NCBI GenBank assembly: GCA_012932295.1
Contig: JAAONU010000013.1
Location: 40,810,627 to 40,874,626 of the forward strand
Reading direction: 5' to 3'
DNA length: 64,000 bases
Source of the DNA: Cyclina sinensis
Taxonomy: Eukaryota > Mollusca > Bivalvia > Venerida > Veneridae
A program made the position numbers and the translations under genes. This document shows, in pieces, positions 1 to 10,520 of this stretch. Position 1 is the first letter of the stretch. Every line of letters starts with the position of its first letter. The notes beneath the pieces are model-generated. The model saw only the letters and a list, made by a program, of their open reading frames with translations. It was not told the origin of the DNA and made no database searches.

Positions 1-1879
1 ACGCCTTATTTGCATTTAAATACATTTTGCGAAAAAAGATAAAGATAAAATAAGTGTACATGTACTTTCTAAAAGTGTATGTATATTGACATATATAGGT
101 TATTTACTTGTTGTTGCATAGAGTAGCTTTCCAATATCTGAAATACAAGGACTCAAAAATTGTCTACTTTGCGTTTGGAAATCTGTCAAAATATCACCTG
201 TAGAAACAAGATAACAACGAAGACAGTTCAAAACATTTTAATTTAATTGTAAAAATGTATAATTTTACGCACTAAATAAGAAAAAACTGTGAAAAAAATT
301 GAAATAAAATCAACCTTAATAGATGGAAATTATTCCGTTCGATTTAACTCTCGTAAAGTGGGCACTGTGTCTGTTGATTTCCACCATTTATTTCTATATC
401 TGAAAGTAATTCCAGAAGCCCGCAACAATCTGTTACTTCGGTGTTTATTCAAAAAGAAATGCTCTGTTAGAGGTACATAAGATCTTTAACAAGACCTTTG
501 TTGTCTATTTACATATATTGCAGGAGAGGAAAAAAATAGTTTTTCATTATCACTTTTCCGGATTCGTAAATATTATACGTTTATTGATTTTACAGGGAAG
601 GATATACGTGAGCATCTCATACCATTGTGTTCATATAGGTTTACTTGTGATTGAGCCGACATCCGTTAAATAAACTTCCTAAAAAAAGGTATATAAAAAA
701 GGAACATTGCATACAGTTGTACCGACAGTCATTCAAGAATGCTAGGTTTCAACACGAAATATGTTCGCTTGCCTATTTCTAAACGTCAGAGACTTTTTAC
801 CTTAGTGTATAACGCGTCACAAGTTTAGCTTTTAAAAAAGATAGAAGCAGCTTCCTTAGATATTTATATTCAATAACTATGGGTGACTGTGTTGCAGCTT
901 ACTCTTCTACTACCACTCACACAAACAGTTAATTTACTGACGGCATTTCGGTAACATATTAATGTTGCAATACCACACACTGTTGAAAGAAGCAAGAAGT
1001 CATTACAGGCTTCATAAAATGTAAGAACGGTACTAGAGAAAGCATATACTATGAGTCTGTATTGTAATGCACTAGTCAATTGCAACCCTACCCCTAACCT
1101 CTGGACCGGGAAATAGCTGCGGCATTGACTTTGTATATTTGAATGCTCTGCGGATATATGGAAATGACGACAAAAGTTTTGATCAAACACAAGGTCGCTG
1201 TGAACTTATATCCGAGGAAAAGGTGCACTTGTGCACACCGCAGTCCGTTTGTAAGCTGCTGTTTCCTGTGAAAGCACTTATGGTTTGGTATGATACCAAA
1301 TGTATATGTATACAGGTAATTTCCGCTTCCCACCTGGGATACATCCTTTATCTAATGTGCTCACTATAATTAAAACAACAGAAGTCCATTTAGCAGGTAT
1401 TTTTGAAAGAGAATGTCCATTTCTTAGGGCGCGGTCACAATAAATGGTTATATCTGGAACATCTATTACTTAAACATAATATGAAAGGAGACATAGTATA
1501 GGTATAACTTTTATTTATTACATTTAACCAATAAAATACAGATAATACCAACATTAAAACCCGTTTAAGAAATTAAAAGTCCATTTCGTAGACGTAAAGT
1601 ACATATCGCGAAATGGACTGCATTTCGCACTCAGTCTAGTCCATTTCGCACTCTATCCTAATCCCCGAAAGACGCGGGAGAAACGAAAAGAGTTTGAGTG
1701 ACGGTGACAACAGTTCGAGAAACGAAGAAAAATAGTCGATGTAACTCTATATCTGGCTTAGATATTTTTTTCTGTTAATGATGGTAATTTTAAGTTAACA
1801 GTATATAAAAAAGTAGATTATCACGGCACCTTGCTAAAACGTTCCATGTGCCTTTGCGCTCTAAAGTGTGCTTTGCGTC

Positions 1880-2125
1880 ATTATAATAATGGCCTCCGAA
1901 TACGGGGGCATGAGTCTGCTTTGAAAGCGGGATTTCTCTTGGTTGATTTGCCGTAACGTAATATTTGGTCTCAAGCTTTTTTGAACTACAAACTCTTGAA
2001 ACTGGAAGCCAGGCGGCTTTGAAGCCTCGGAAGTGTTCGGAGTTCTGGCATGGTTTTCGTTGCTTTTCAAGTAAAATCCTATCGTAATACCGGCTCGCTG
2101 AGGCGAGCGGCATAATGAGTTCGGT
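1880..2125. repeat. Hairpin-ended repeat, copy 1
   Basis: A relatively GC-rich ~240-bp patch in AT-rich surroundings. It has a hairpin at each side: GCCTCCG-aata-CGGGGGC near 1891 and GCTCGC-TGAG-GCGAGC near 2093-2108. Both hairpins lie next to CATTAT-like ends pointing outward. The right part (a tract with gttttc, then TAATAC, then the hairpin) resembles the sequence at 39310-39375, so this looks like a small nonautonomous mobile element. The class is not determined; the structure could suit a foldback or Helitron-like element. Confidence 0.4.
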
Positions 2126-2821
2126 ATCATGCGAGTATAGAAGCAAGCTTAAGGTAAACCTTTAACTTAAAGGTATTAGAATACTAAAATAAACATTTTG
2201 TCAGCCTTCATTGAATTGAGCTTTTTTAAAAGATATCTTATCCTAGGACAAAATATAGACCATAAAAGACATTTTTACCACGGGAGATTCAAGAAATGAT
2301 TAATATTCACTTCAAACCTCACCCGACTTGATGAGTTTATAAGATATAGAGAAGAACTAAGACTGACCATAAAAACAACTGTTACTTGGCATGTCATTGT
2401 TCACATTATGAAGACCTACTGACTGCTGACGAAAAGCAAACAAAATAAAATGCCGAAAATGAGAAGAAACGAAAATGATTATAAAAAATGGCACGAATTT
2501 ACCCCCACCCACTTCATTATGAGGGGATGTTATCAACGTAAACTTCAACATAAATCTTCGGGACTTCAAATTAGCTTACAATTATTTTTATTCATGTGCT
2601 ATTCTGAAGAAATAGGCAAAGTATCAAATATTCTTATTTGTATAGTTTTGGAGAAATTCAGAACTGAAATCAAATATACCCAATGTTCATCGATTTACCA
2701 TGTTGAAAAGCTGTGTTACGTTATTGAATTATATTTGAAGCGAAAGAAATTGAGTTTATATTCTATAAATGTTACTGTAGTAAAACCAAAACATGTAAAA
2801 CTGCGAAAAACTAGATAAAAA

Positions 2822-2905
2822 ATATGGCTTGAGTGGGGTTTGAACCCATGTCCTTCAGTGAAAATGTCTGAATCCTGCACAAATTAATGGAAATGAATAC
2901 TCTTC
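2822..2905 (-). repeat. SINE-like fragment with a tRNA-type B box
   Basis: On the minus strand the sequence reads GGGTTCAAACCCC, matching the RNA polymerase III B-box/T-arm consensus. It is preceded by GTGCAGGATTCAGAC and followed by CCCCACTCAA. The same flanking words recur at 40899-40925 on the plus strand with the middle deleted, so the two appear to belong to one repeat family. No clear A box or cloverleaf was found, so this is not called a tRNA gene. Confidence 0.4.
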
Positions 2906-3767
2906 AGAGTGGAGGTAGGGCATTAGGAATCTAACACCTTAAAAGAGGTGATATTGACACTTTAACATTTGTCTCAAGACACTGCCTGAATCTAGATGTT
3001 TATGTCTTGTTCGAGTGGTATTAATATCGGTCAGCTTAAAACCATAGACCCCACATTTGTAAATACCAGTACTAGTCCTGCTTACAAAATGTCTATGTTT
3101 TGACAAATTATGAGTTCTTTTAAAAGCTTTATCTCAGAAATCTTTTTTTTTCACAAATAAAATAAACAAAAGAATACCCATACAACCTGAAAGTCCAAAA
3201 TTCAAGTAATTATAAATGGCATTGAAAAAATAATATTTCCATAACAACCCCACTTCGTGAAATTCCCATTCACGGAAATGCAAGTGTGACAACTACGTCG
3301 AGTTCCCACAAGTGGACATGAAAATAATAACTGAAAGTATAAATCTTGTACCTCTCTGAAATCTATAAATTTGAAGAATTACAGAAATAATGTTACATAG
3401 TGATAGTTTATGAGACAAAACATCGGGGTGCTAGGTATTTCTTATTTTCTTCTGCTACAGTTTTATGAGTGACAGATGTTATAATGACTTTTGTCACTAA
3501 ATGTAAGATACAAAATTACGTTTGACACAATATATTAGAAATAAAACAAGTGTCTAGACACAAATGGCGTGCTGTTATTTTCTCTTGACATGAGTGTGGC
3601 ATCTGTTTTATGTTAATGCTATTTTATGAGAACCAGATCGCTATAAAATTGACAGAAGTTGCTGACGTCGGAGTTACTTGCCCTTACAAGACGTTGCCAG
3701 CTGCTATTTTGTACTGACTGTAATTGCTTTTGCTAAACTCTTAATCTAAATTAACATTTTTATTTCT

Positions 3768-3811
3768 ATCATCATCATCATCATCATCATCATCATTATT
3801 ATTATTATTAT
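3768..3811. repeat. (ATC)n-(ATT)n compound microsatellite
   Basis: Uninterrupted ATC repeats pass directly into ATT repeats. Confidence 0.95.
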
Positions 3812-4714
3812 CTTTTTCGTCTTTTTTCATATATTGGAAGCTCTTTCAGTGTACATCGGTGCATACCGAATGTTCTAAAACTTTAAGGGTCATTTTGACA
3901 TTATAATGAATTTAAGATGTACATAAAATTGACATTTGTATTTTGATATAAGAATCTGTATGAATATAAATGCATATTCTAACACTGTTTATTGTCATCA
4001 GTTACTTTACAATAATGTGTTTACTTTTATACAATCAATTGCAATTAATTGTCTATGCCTAACTTTTCCATTTCCAAGTAGTTTACTTACTAGACTTATT
4101 ATTTATTTGCATCAACTATCAATCTAAAACAGTTATCTATTTATGTATCTGTGCGAGTTTATTTATCGTCTGTTCAAGTTTCCTGTATGACCGACAGACC
4201 TAGAAGAGCTTTGTTATTTAACTTTTCCGGGGATTTTGCAAGGTGCATATAGCATCAAATTTCAGAGATATTTATGTTTCTCCAAATTCTCAGTGCGTAT
4301 CATCATAACATGTGACCTCGGTATACGTCACATTCGAAATACAATAAGCAATGTTAGTGGACTGAGCCTAGATCAAACTCTTGACCTACTAACAACTGAT
4401 TCCATCTCTAAAACGGCAAAAATGGTTCGATTAGGTTAATGCAAGAACAAAAGTTAGTCATGCCATTTCTGCATTATTTCATCATCAAATATACTGTAGT
4501 AATCTTATCTTTCCTAATGTTTGCTACATAAATATGAATTCTCAGACATTATTTGAGCCGCTATGGATTTGCTGACACAGCAAAATATACTATCTCCCGG
4601 TTTCTTGCCAACTGCAAGCAGAAATATGCAGAAAATTATATTAATATGCAACCGAAGACATCTGACATCTGCAGACATATGCAGTTTAAATAGTCTGCAT
4701 GAAACTGTTTGTTG

Positions 4715-4738
4715 AAAAACAAACAAACAAACAAACAA
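4715..4738. repeat. (AAAC)n microsatellite
   Basis: About six perfect AAAC units. Confidence 0.9.
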
Positions 4739-5371
4739 GCGAATCTTACTTCGCAAGCAAATGTGAAAGCATACTTGGGCAATTTCTTGTATTACAGGAA
4801 AACACCAGTAAAAGTAAATAATGACAGACGGACTTGTTTGATTTGTTGAAGTTCTGGCTTTCCAAAATAAATATGTTCGATGTTTTTACTGACAAACTGA
4901 CTATATTTAACAAGAGAAATTCGTTGGAAACTTCCAAACGTGTGTGTTTTTAATACATACATCATAGTCATTTCCATAGAAAGTCATTAATCAACTTCTT
5001 AGAGAACATTTTGTTTAATATCATAAATTCGTCTCTAATCAGAAGCTCGAAAACCTGTACACGTAAGCATGTAAGTAACAAGTGTATATGCCAGTTCAAA
5101 GACATGCAATTGTTACTTTTTTTTCTAGCGCCAAGAAAAACATGTTTTCCTTCGCAAGCTCTTAACCGTTATTTATGATCTGGAGCTCCGTTCTGTCCTA
5201 AAAGTGATCAGAAATGCACATATGAAGTGACTTTAGTTAACAAGATACTAAGGAGGTAATAGCCTTGACAGCTTAACACCAGTAATGATTGGTGGACTGT
5301 CTGTCTTAGTTAATCTGGTCAAGTTTGCCTGTCATTTGTGCAACAAGCAAAAACGCAAAGACATTTATCAA

Positions 5372-5661
5372 TGGTAGGATACTACGTCATCGCGCACCTG
5401 TTTTATTCTCTCTGGCGGAGCATTTTTTTGTCAACAATCCGTTGCTTGAAAGGTAAAATGGTCTTTTTCAATAAGAAATCTGTAGAATTCCACAAAATCA
5501 TGTTGTGCACAGAAGATTGGCTGGTGTGCGTTGTATTTACGTAAAGAACTTTTATAATGTAAAATTCTAGTTTAGGCCTGACAACGGATGAATATTTTTT
5601 TTCTGAATGCATGCTGATGACGCCATGAAGTAGACGAAGCAGTAAACGAAGTATCCTACCA
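5372..5661. mobile_element. Candidate MITE with 12-bp terminal inverted repeats
   Basis: TGGTAGGATACT at 5372-5383 is matched by its exact reverse complement at 5650-5661, bounding about 290 bp. Similarity continues loosely inward (ctacgtcat against cttcgttta). The interior has no transposase and no convincing ORF. No clear target-site duplication was identified, so a chance inverted pair remains possible. Confidence 0.35.
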
Positions 5662-7476
5662 CTGTTTATGTTACTTGATGCTTCATATCAGTGTTCAGTA
5701 ATTTTGTTATTTCTAAAGACATTTTCTTGTGCCTGAATGGTTGTTTTCCCCAAAGGGGGCAGAACTCAGATTTTCTTTTAATTTCTCGTTTGCTATTTTG
5801 GTAAAAGGAAAGTACAGCATAATGATTACTGGGGTTACAAAAATAATTTTGGTGTCAAAGATGTTTCATTTGAAGATTGACAAATGATACTTTGAATCGA
5901 CAGCTAACAACACTATGTTAATATTGTAACGTAAGAAGAAGAGATGCAGTCAGACACATCTAATTCTCTTATGTTCTTTGTTCTCTGTAGGCTAGTTAAC
6001 GTGTATTCAATAGTTATTTCGGTTCTTATGTCAAATATCGAGAAAACAAAATCTTTTAACAAATAAGAATCTGTATTCACCTAATTGCTATTATTCTAAC
6101 TTCTTGAGAGTATTAATGTGTAAATGTAATATCTTAATACAAGTCACTAGTTAACCAAGGTGACCTGTGTAAAATCATTACCACCAACATGCAGGTAATA
6201 CCTACATTTTAACCTATGCCGTTTTTTGCAATAAGTGCCAAATAACCCGGATTTAAACGACTCGCAAATTTACAAATTAATTTTAGTGAATTGATTTATT
6301 TGCTCAAATCCCTACCACTAACATCTTGTTTATTGAATTCTTGATAAATGAGGATTCCCGTTAATTTCATATTAGATACGCCTTAATTTGCTTGGCATGC
6401 CAATTAGATAAATTGACTGAATGCTAACGTTGAAGCTCTTCATGAAATATAACCATTTACTTTGATGTCATTCGGTAAAGTATGAGATATGGCACACTTA
6501 ATCTCTTTATAGAACAATTAGAAATCCCAACACTACGAAAATGGAGATGAGCAAATAAATCAATAATTAATTAAGGAAACTAAAAAAGCTCCCCTTTGTG
6601 ATCTTAGAAAATCTACCTTTTCTTCTCTAGAAAAAAATAAGTAAAAGAGTGAATGCACACTGAATCTAATCGTGGCACGGGCTAAAAAAACTGACTCTTT
6701 AAACCGTACCCTGCTGGAGGCAATTGACTCTGCCTTTGCGGCTAGTGCAGACCAAGATCAGCATGCACATCCGTGAAGTGTAAAGTTAATTGAAGGATCC
6801 CTGACCACTCACATTTGCATGATTTAACAAAGAGAAGCAGTTATATTTTCATCCCAAACAAGCATATAACAAAAGAGCACATGGTAATGTTTGTGGGTAA
6901 AACCTATTGTTATAAGATTTAAGAATCATGCCGTGGATCTATGTCATCTGGATTCACTGCTTTAAAAACATTTTTTACCAATCAGTCAAACTAATTGTAT
7001 CAAAGTCTTTTTTGTTAAATCTTTAGACGAAATACAAATGTCGTTAAATCATCACAATTGTTCTTTTGGTGATAATAACTTTTCTAGAAGGACATGACGA
7101 GACTAAAACTTGCGCAATAAATATCCAGCAAGTTGCTAAAGTTGTCATTCTCTTCATTCAGCTTTCCATATTTATAAAATCCAGTAAAAATAATCTTTTT
7201 TAAACCTTAGGAATTATTTACAAAGTGGTTTCATCTTAGTCACAACTAGCATAAACCCAACATGCTTAACCTTAACATACTGCACCAATACATGAGCTGA
7301 CCACAAACTAAACTGTTGGTTAACTAAAATACCCACTTGTATCTACCAAACATGAGTATTTGAATATAATGTCAGTTCCCTTCAGATTGTCACGGACAAC
7401 GTTGAAACAATAATAAAAGATCACGTGATTTCAAATATTAATTTCTGCCCTTGTCTGCTATTCATGTCATACTTAC

Positions 7477-7708
7477 TTTTGACTTCACTGATTGTTCCAT
7501 TTCGCCACATTTTAGGCATGTCAGATTTCCACAGTCAGCACAGACGTTTTGTCCATCTGTCATCTTGCCCTCCTGTATCTTTAGTTCGCTGGCCAGACAT
7601 ATCGGACATAAAGGGGCGTCTTTGTTTAATTCCCCAGCCGATGCAACTACCTCGTTTGTTCTTCGTTCCACATCAGCAGTATAAGAAACATATTCTTCTT
7701 CTAATTGT
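7477..7708 (-). CDS. Coding exon 2 of a Piccolo/RIM/Fife-family active-zone scaffold (Rab-binding helix end and zinc finger)
   Basis: Read on the minus strand, a pyrimidine-rich acceptor (ccttttttcag) precedes an open exon of 232 nt, which ends at AAA|GTAAGT, a consensus donor. It starts with the third base of a codon and ends in phase 0, supplying residues 81-157. Residues 81-96 (QLEEEYVSYTADVERR) continue the helix from exon 1. C114-P-I-C117, C136-A-D-C139 and C144-L-K-C147-G form the first six ligands of a FYVE-like zinc finger of the type found in Piccolo, Bassoon, Fife, RIM and rabphilin. The final Cys pair is not in this exon. In this family the helix and finger bind Rab3-type GTPases or vesicle partners at presynaptic release sites. 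C-x2-C-x18-C-x2-C-x4-C-x2-C spacing and the CPIC start look closer to Piccolo/Fife than to RIM. The family call is strong, the exact orthologue less so. Confidence 0.8.
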
Positions 7709-8015
7709 CTGAAAAAAGGGATAAAAGACGCTTAACATTTATTATTTAATTTTATTTGAAATATTACTCAATAAATCAGCGGGCTGAAAAAAGTTGCACC
7801 TGTATTTTTTTATGTTTCTATCATATAATTATCATTTAATTTGTTTGATTCTTAGTAGAATGCACTTCAAGTGAAGGCTGTTTCAGAGCAAGACTTGTTT
7901 AATACTTTCAGAAAAAAATGTATTCGTTGTAAATGAGTGATTTGTCAGGATGTTTGGTATTTGCTTGATGAGCAAAATTATTTCCAGAATGTATTTGGCT
8001 GAAAAGTAAGTGACT

Positions 8016-8042
8016 AGAGAGAGAGAGAGAGAGAGAGAGAGG
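8016..8042. repeat. (GA)n microsatellite near the exon 2 acceptor
   Basis: Thirteen or so GA units about 310 bp upstream of exon 2 in the host gene's direction. On the host strand it is a (CT)n tract, a class bound by polypyrimidine-tract proteins. An effect on splicing is only a possibility. Confidence 0.95.
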
Positions 8043-8196
8043 ATAAAAATATTGTCCCTCAAATTGGAAAACATTTACCTTAGTAACCTAAATATCGATC
8101 TGTCGTCTCGAATGAAAAATCAATAGCTAGAGAGACCAAGGTCGCTTTTTTATCTTATAAAACAAATAATGCAAAATTCTCTTTCTTTATTTCCAG

Positions 8197-8455
8197 TCGC
8201 ATGTCGGCTCAGGCAACCAGCGACACTCATTATTCTAATTTCGTTCAAAGAAACCAGATGAATGAATTCACAAAATTAATGGGGTTCAAAATAGAACAAA
8301 AATATATGAAAGCGATGGAAGATCGACAAAAAATACCAAATGCAAACATAGGAAAGAATTCAGCTCATCAGCATGTTGTTTCCCCTGGTGATTATACTCA
8401 TCTATATTCATTACAGAGCATGGAAACAGGCATCTACAATCAATGCAGTGTCTAA
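8197..8455 (+). CDS. Uncertain exon-like ORF, unknown product (MSAQATSDTHY...)
   Basis: A pyrimidine-rich acceptor-like sequence (ttctttatttccag) immediately precedes TCGC-ATG at 8197. The frame is then open for 84 codons to TAA at 8455. The predicted peptide is hydrophilic, with no recognised domain, no signal peptide and no membrane segment. Its last third (GDYTHLYSLQSMETG) is similar at DNA level to segments at 14885 and 20495, where the same frame differs in length and ending. The overlapping +1 frame (8373-8597) encodes a hydrophobic stretch instead. The similarity may therefore be that of a DNA repeat and not of conserved exons. It sits in the scaffold intron on the opposite strand. A terminal exon of a nested gene, a pseudogene exon or a repeat fragment are all possible. 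Confidence 0.25.
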
Positions 8456-8460
8456 AAATA
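8370..8460 (+). repeat. Repeat block A, copy 1
   Basis: Shares a ~75-bp core with 14885-14960 and 20495-20575: GATTA, then ATATTCATTACAG, GAAACAGGCA, CAATCAAT and GTCT, in the same order with small differences. Block B (10080) follows 1.7 kb downstream, as it does in a second copy. Confidence 0.55.
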
Positions 8461-10079
8461 TTCCGATCTTTACATATACAAGTCTAACCGTACTTTTACT
8501 TTTGTCCGCGACTGCATTCAATGTAAATGGATGTCTGTTTTTGGAAGAAAACACAAGTTTTCAAAGCAACCAGAAAACGGTAATAATTATACTTTGAAAA
8601 TACAACGGAACTTGTACAGACGAGTTTTGTCAGTAAAATAGTTTATAACTGTAACATCTGCAAGGTAAATCTAGACAAATATGTATAAATACAAATAAAC
8701 AAAAACACCCATCCTACTGGGCCTATAAGTCATCTTTATTATATAAAACATTTGAACTTATAAAACTGTAAATATATTTTACATGTACGTGGATGTATAT
8801 ATTTGAAGAAGACTTGAGAAACAGAACAGTTACCTTCACCTCACAATATTACCACAACAAATGAATATGTAATATATTTTTTTGACTTTGTATACATTTA
8901 AATTTAAGTTTTAATCGTTTTGTTATAACAGATCTTGCAAAAACTGTCGCTTAGGCAGTAAGTTTTAAAGTAAGTATGCAGATGCCTATATTAGTCTGTG
9001 GTTTCTATAATAAACTTCTGTAAGACAACAACTCAACCTATTAAAGAATACTTTTACAAACCAAAAAGTTAATAAATTATTACATTATTTCTTGAACAGA
9101 TGATTGGAACGCAACTCTACCACTTTAGGAAACGTTTGTTGCAGGATGAAAAACAATTTTCAGTTAAATCACCCTGTCATTTTGCAAGCATAACCCGTAA
9201 GGGATCGTTTAATAGAGAGGAATGTTATCTCATTCAATAAAAATACATCAATTAATTCCTTTATATTGTCATTAGAAACGTCGGTATTGTATAATAAAGT
9301 ACCACCACTTTATAACAAAAGAAAGAGATTCGAAGAACTCATCGCATTTTAGGACGTTCTTTAAGAAAGATCTAAACTATCTTCTTGTAAAATCATTATA
9401 AGAATATATATCATAATAATGGATATTATGACACAAGTGCAATTCTAGTTTAACAACCCTTTTAGGAAGTGGTTTAGATAAAAAATTAAATTGAGGACAA
9501 GGAAACTAGTTTAGTGTATTGTTTCTTAAGCAGTGTAAACACATGTAACTGCAAATTGTAAAGTGAAAGTTAACAATACTCAGTCACGATTTATTGTAGT
9601 ATATCTAGTAAGAATTGTTTCGAAGGTTACATAAGAATTATGGAACTGTAAAGTATACGTATTACACTTCTCATTTACAAAGGCAATTAACAAATCAATA
9701 TACACATTGTCTTGGTTCAGAAACGAAAGACCGACCTACATAACAATCCATGAAGAACTATTTGACGACATCTATACCGAGCGCAATTTAACTTTATATT
9801 TGTTACGATGTCTGTCTCAAAAAATGCCGAGTTTAGGACTGCAAACAAATGAAATGCAAAGGATTGTCTTTTCAGTTTTATCAGATATAGATTTACCGAT
9901 GTCATGTAATGTTTCAATTATAAGGTTTATTTGAAAGTGTTTTATAAACTCGGAATACTCAAGTCTGTTTTATTCATTTTTAGAGATTAAGAATGTGAGT
10001 GTTTTTGTGTTATTCCCTCTCATGAACAACCTAGCTACTTTCAGTGACAAATATTTATTCTTTGACCGAATTCTAGTTC
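8461..10079. other. Intronic stretch without a recognised gene
   Basis: AT-rich and without a recognised domain. An ORF at 9707-9934 (75 codons, starting MSWFRNERPTYITIHEELFD; first codon TTG in the DNA) is slightly richer in charged and polar residues than neighbouring chance ORFs. It has no family resemblance I can name and no clear splice sites. It lies between repeat blocks A and B and may be part of the same repeat. Confidence 0.4.
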
Positions 10080-10245
10080 GACGGACGTTATTCAGTAACA
10101 AAATTGTAAAGTGTTTCTCGAAATCTGATAAATCGCTCTCAATTTAAACATGTTATTGTATTGTCCATTGCTTCACCTAGAAGGAAGAATCTCAAAATAT
10201 TGATTGCCTAAAGCAATGCTTACTGTAGCATTTTCTCCAATTGTA
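10080..10245 (+). repeat. Repeat block B, copy 1
   Basis: GACGTTATTCAGTAA..ATTGT and ATCTGATAAATC..TCAATT are followed by ATATTGAT and GCATTTTC. The same words in the same order occur at 13555-13720 and 16195-16385. Confidence 0.55.
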
Positions 10246-10368
10246 TGTTGCTTTCGAGTTTTCAATTCTCTGCACAGCATTATTCATTTGAATGTTTGCG
10301 TTCATCTTTCAAATTTTTTCTTTTATTTGCACAGAATTCGTACAGCTGAGTTGAAAATATAGAGGATA

Positions 10369-10520
10369 TTTGTTTGTTTTTGTGGAAGATGAGAATTTAT
10401 TTCATCGAGTGAACACCATATGTGATATTTTCACGAGTGGCGCAGCCACGAGTGAAAATATCAACATATGGTGTTCACGAGATGAAATAAATTCCCATCT
10501 TCCACTGAAAAACAAACAAA
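10369..10520. mobile_element. 152-bp imperfect palindrome, hairpin MITE-like element
   Basis: The left arm (tttgtttgttttt, gtggaagatg, atttatttcatcg, gaacaccatatg, gatattttcac) is followed by its reverse complement. The centre is GTGGC-gca-GCCAC at about 10437-10449. Only a few mismatches and single-base gaps interrupt the ~70-bp arms. It has no coding capacity. The CGAGTG / GCCACGAGTG words resemble hairpin repeats common in marine invertebrate genomes (general recollection, not searched). If transcribed in the intron it would fold into a long hairpin. Confidence 0.75.

Larger units (their letters stand above)
1..7476. other. Noncoding left flank, probably intron 2 of the minus-strand scaffold gene
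   Basis: No convincing gene is seen. Because exon 2 ends at 7477 with a strong minus-strand donor, this stretch should be the start of the next intron. I looked by eye on the minus strand for the missing zinc-finger half (Trp-x-Cys-x2-Cys) and did not find it, so exon 3 probably lies left of the window. ORFs of 60-122 codons here have no recognisable domain and an AT-rich composition like the background. The stretch holds only the small repeats listed separately. Confidence 0.5.

Noticed and set aside
1790..2146. 118-codon minus-strand ORF
   Set aside because: Lies over a GC-richer hairpin repeat, which explains the lack of stops; no domain.
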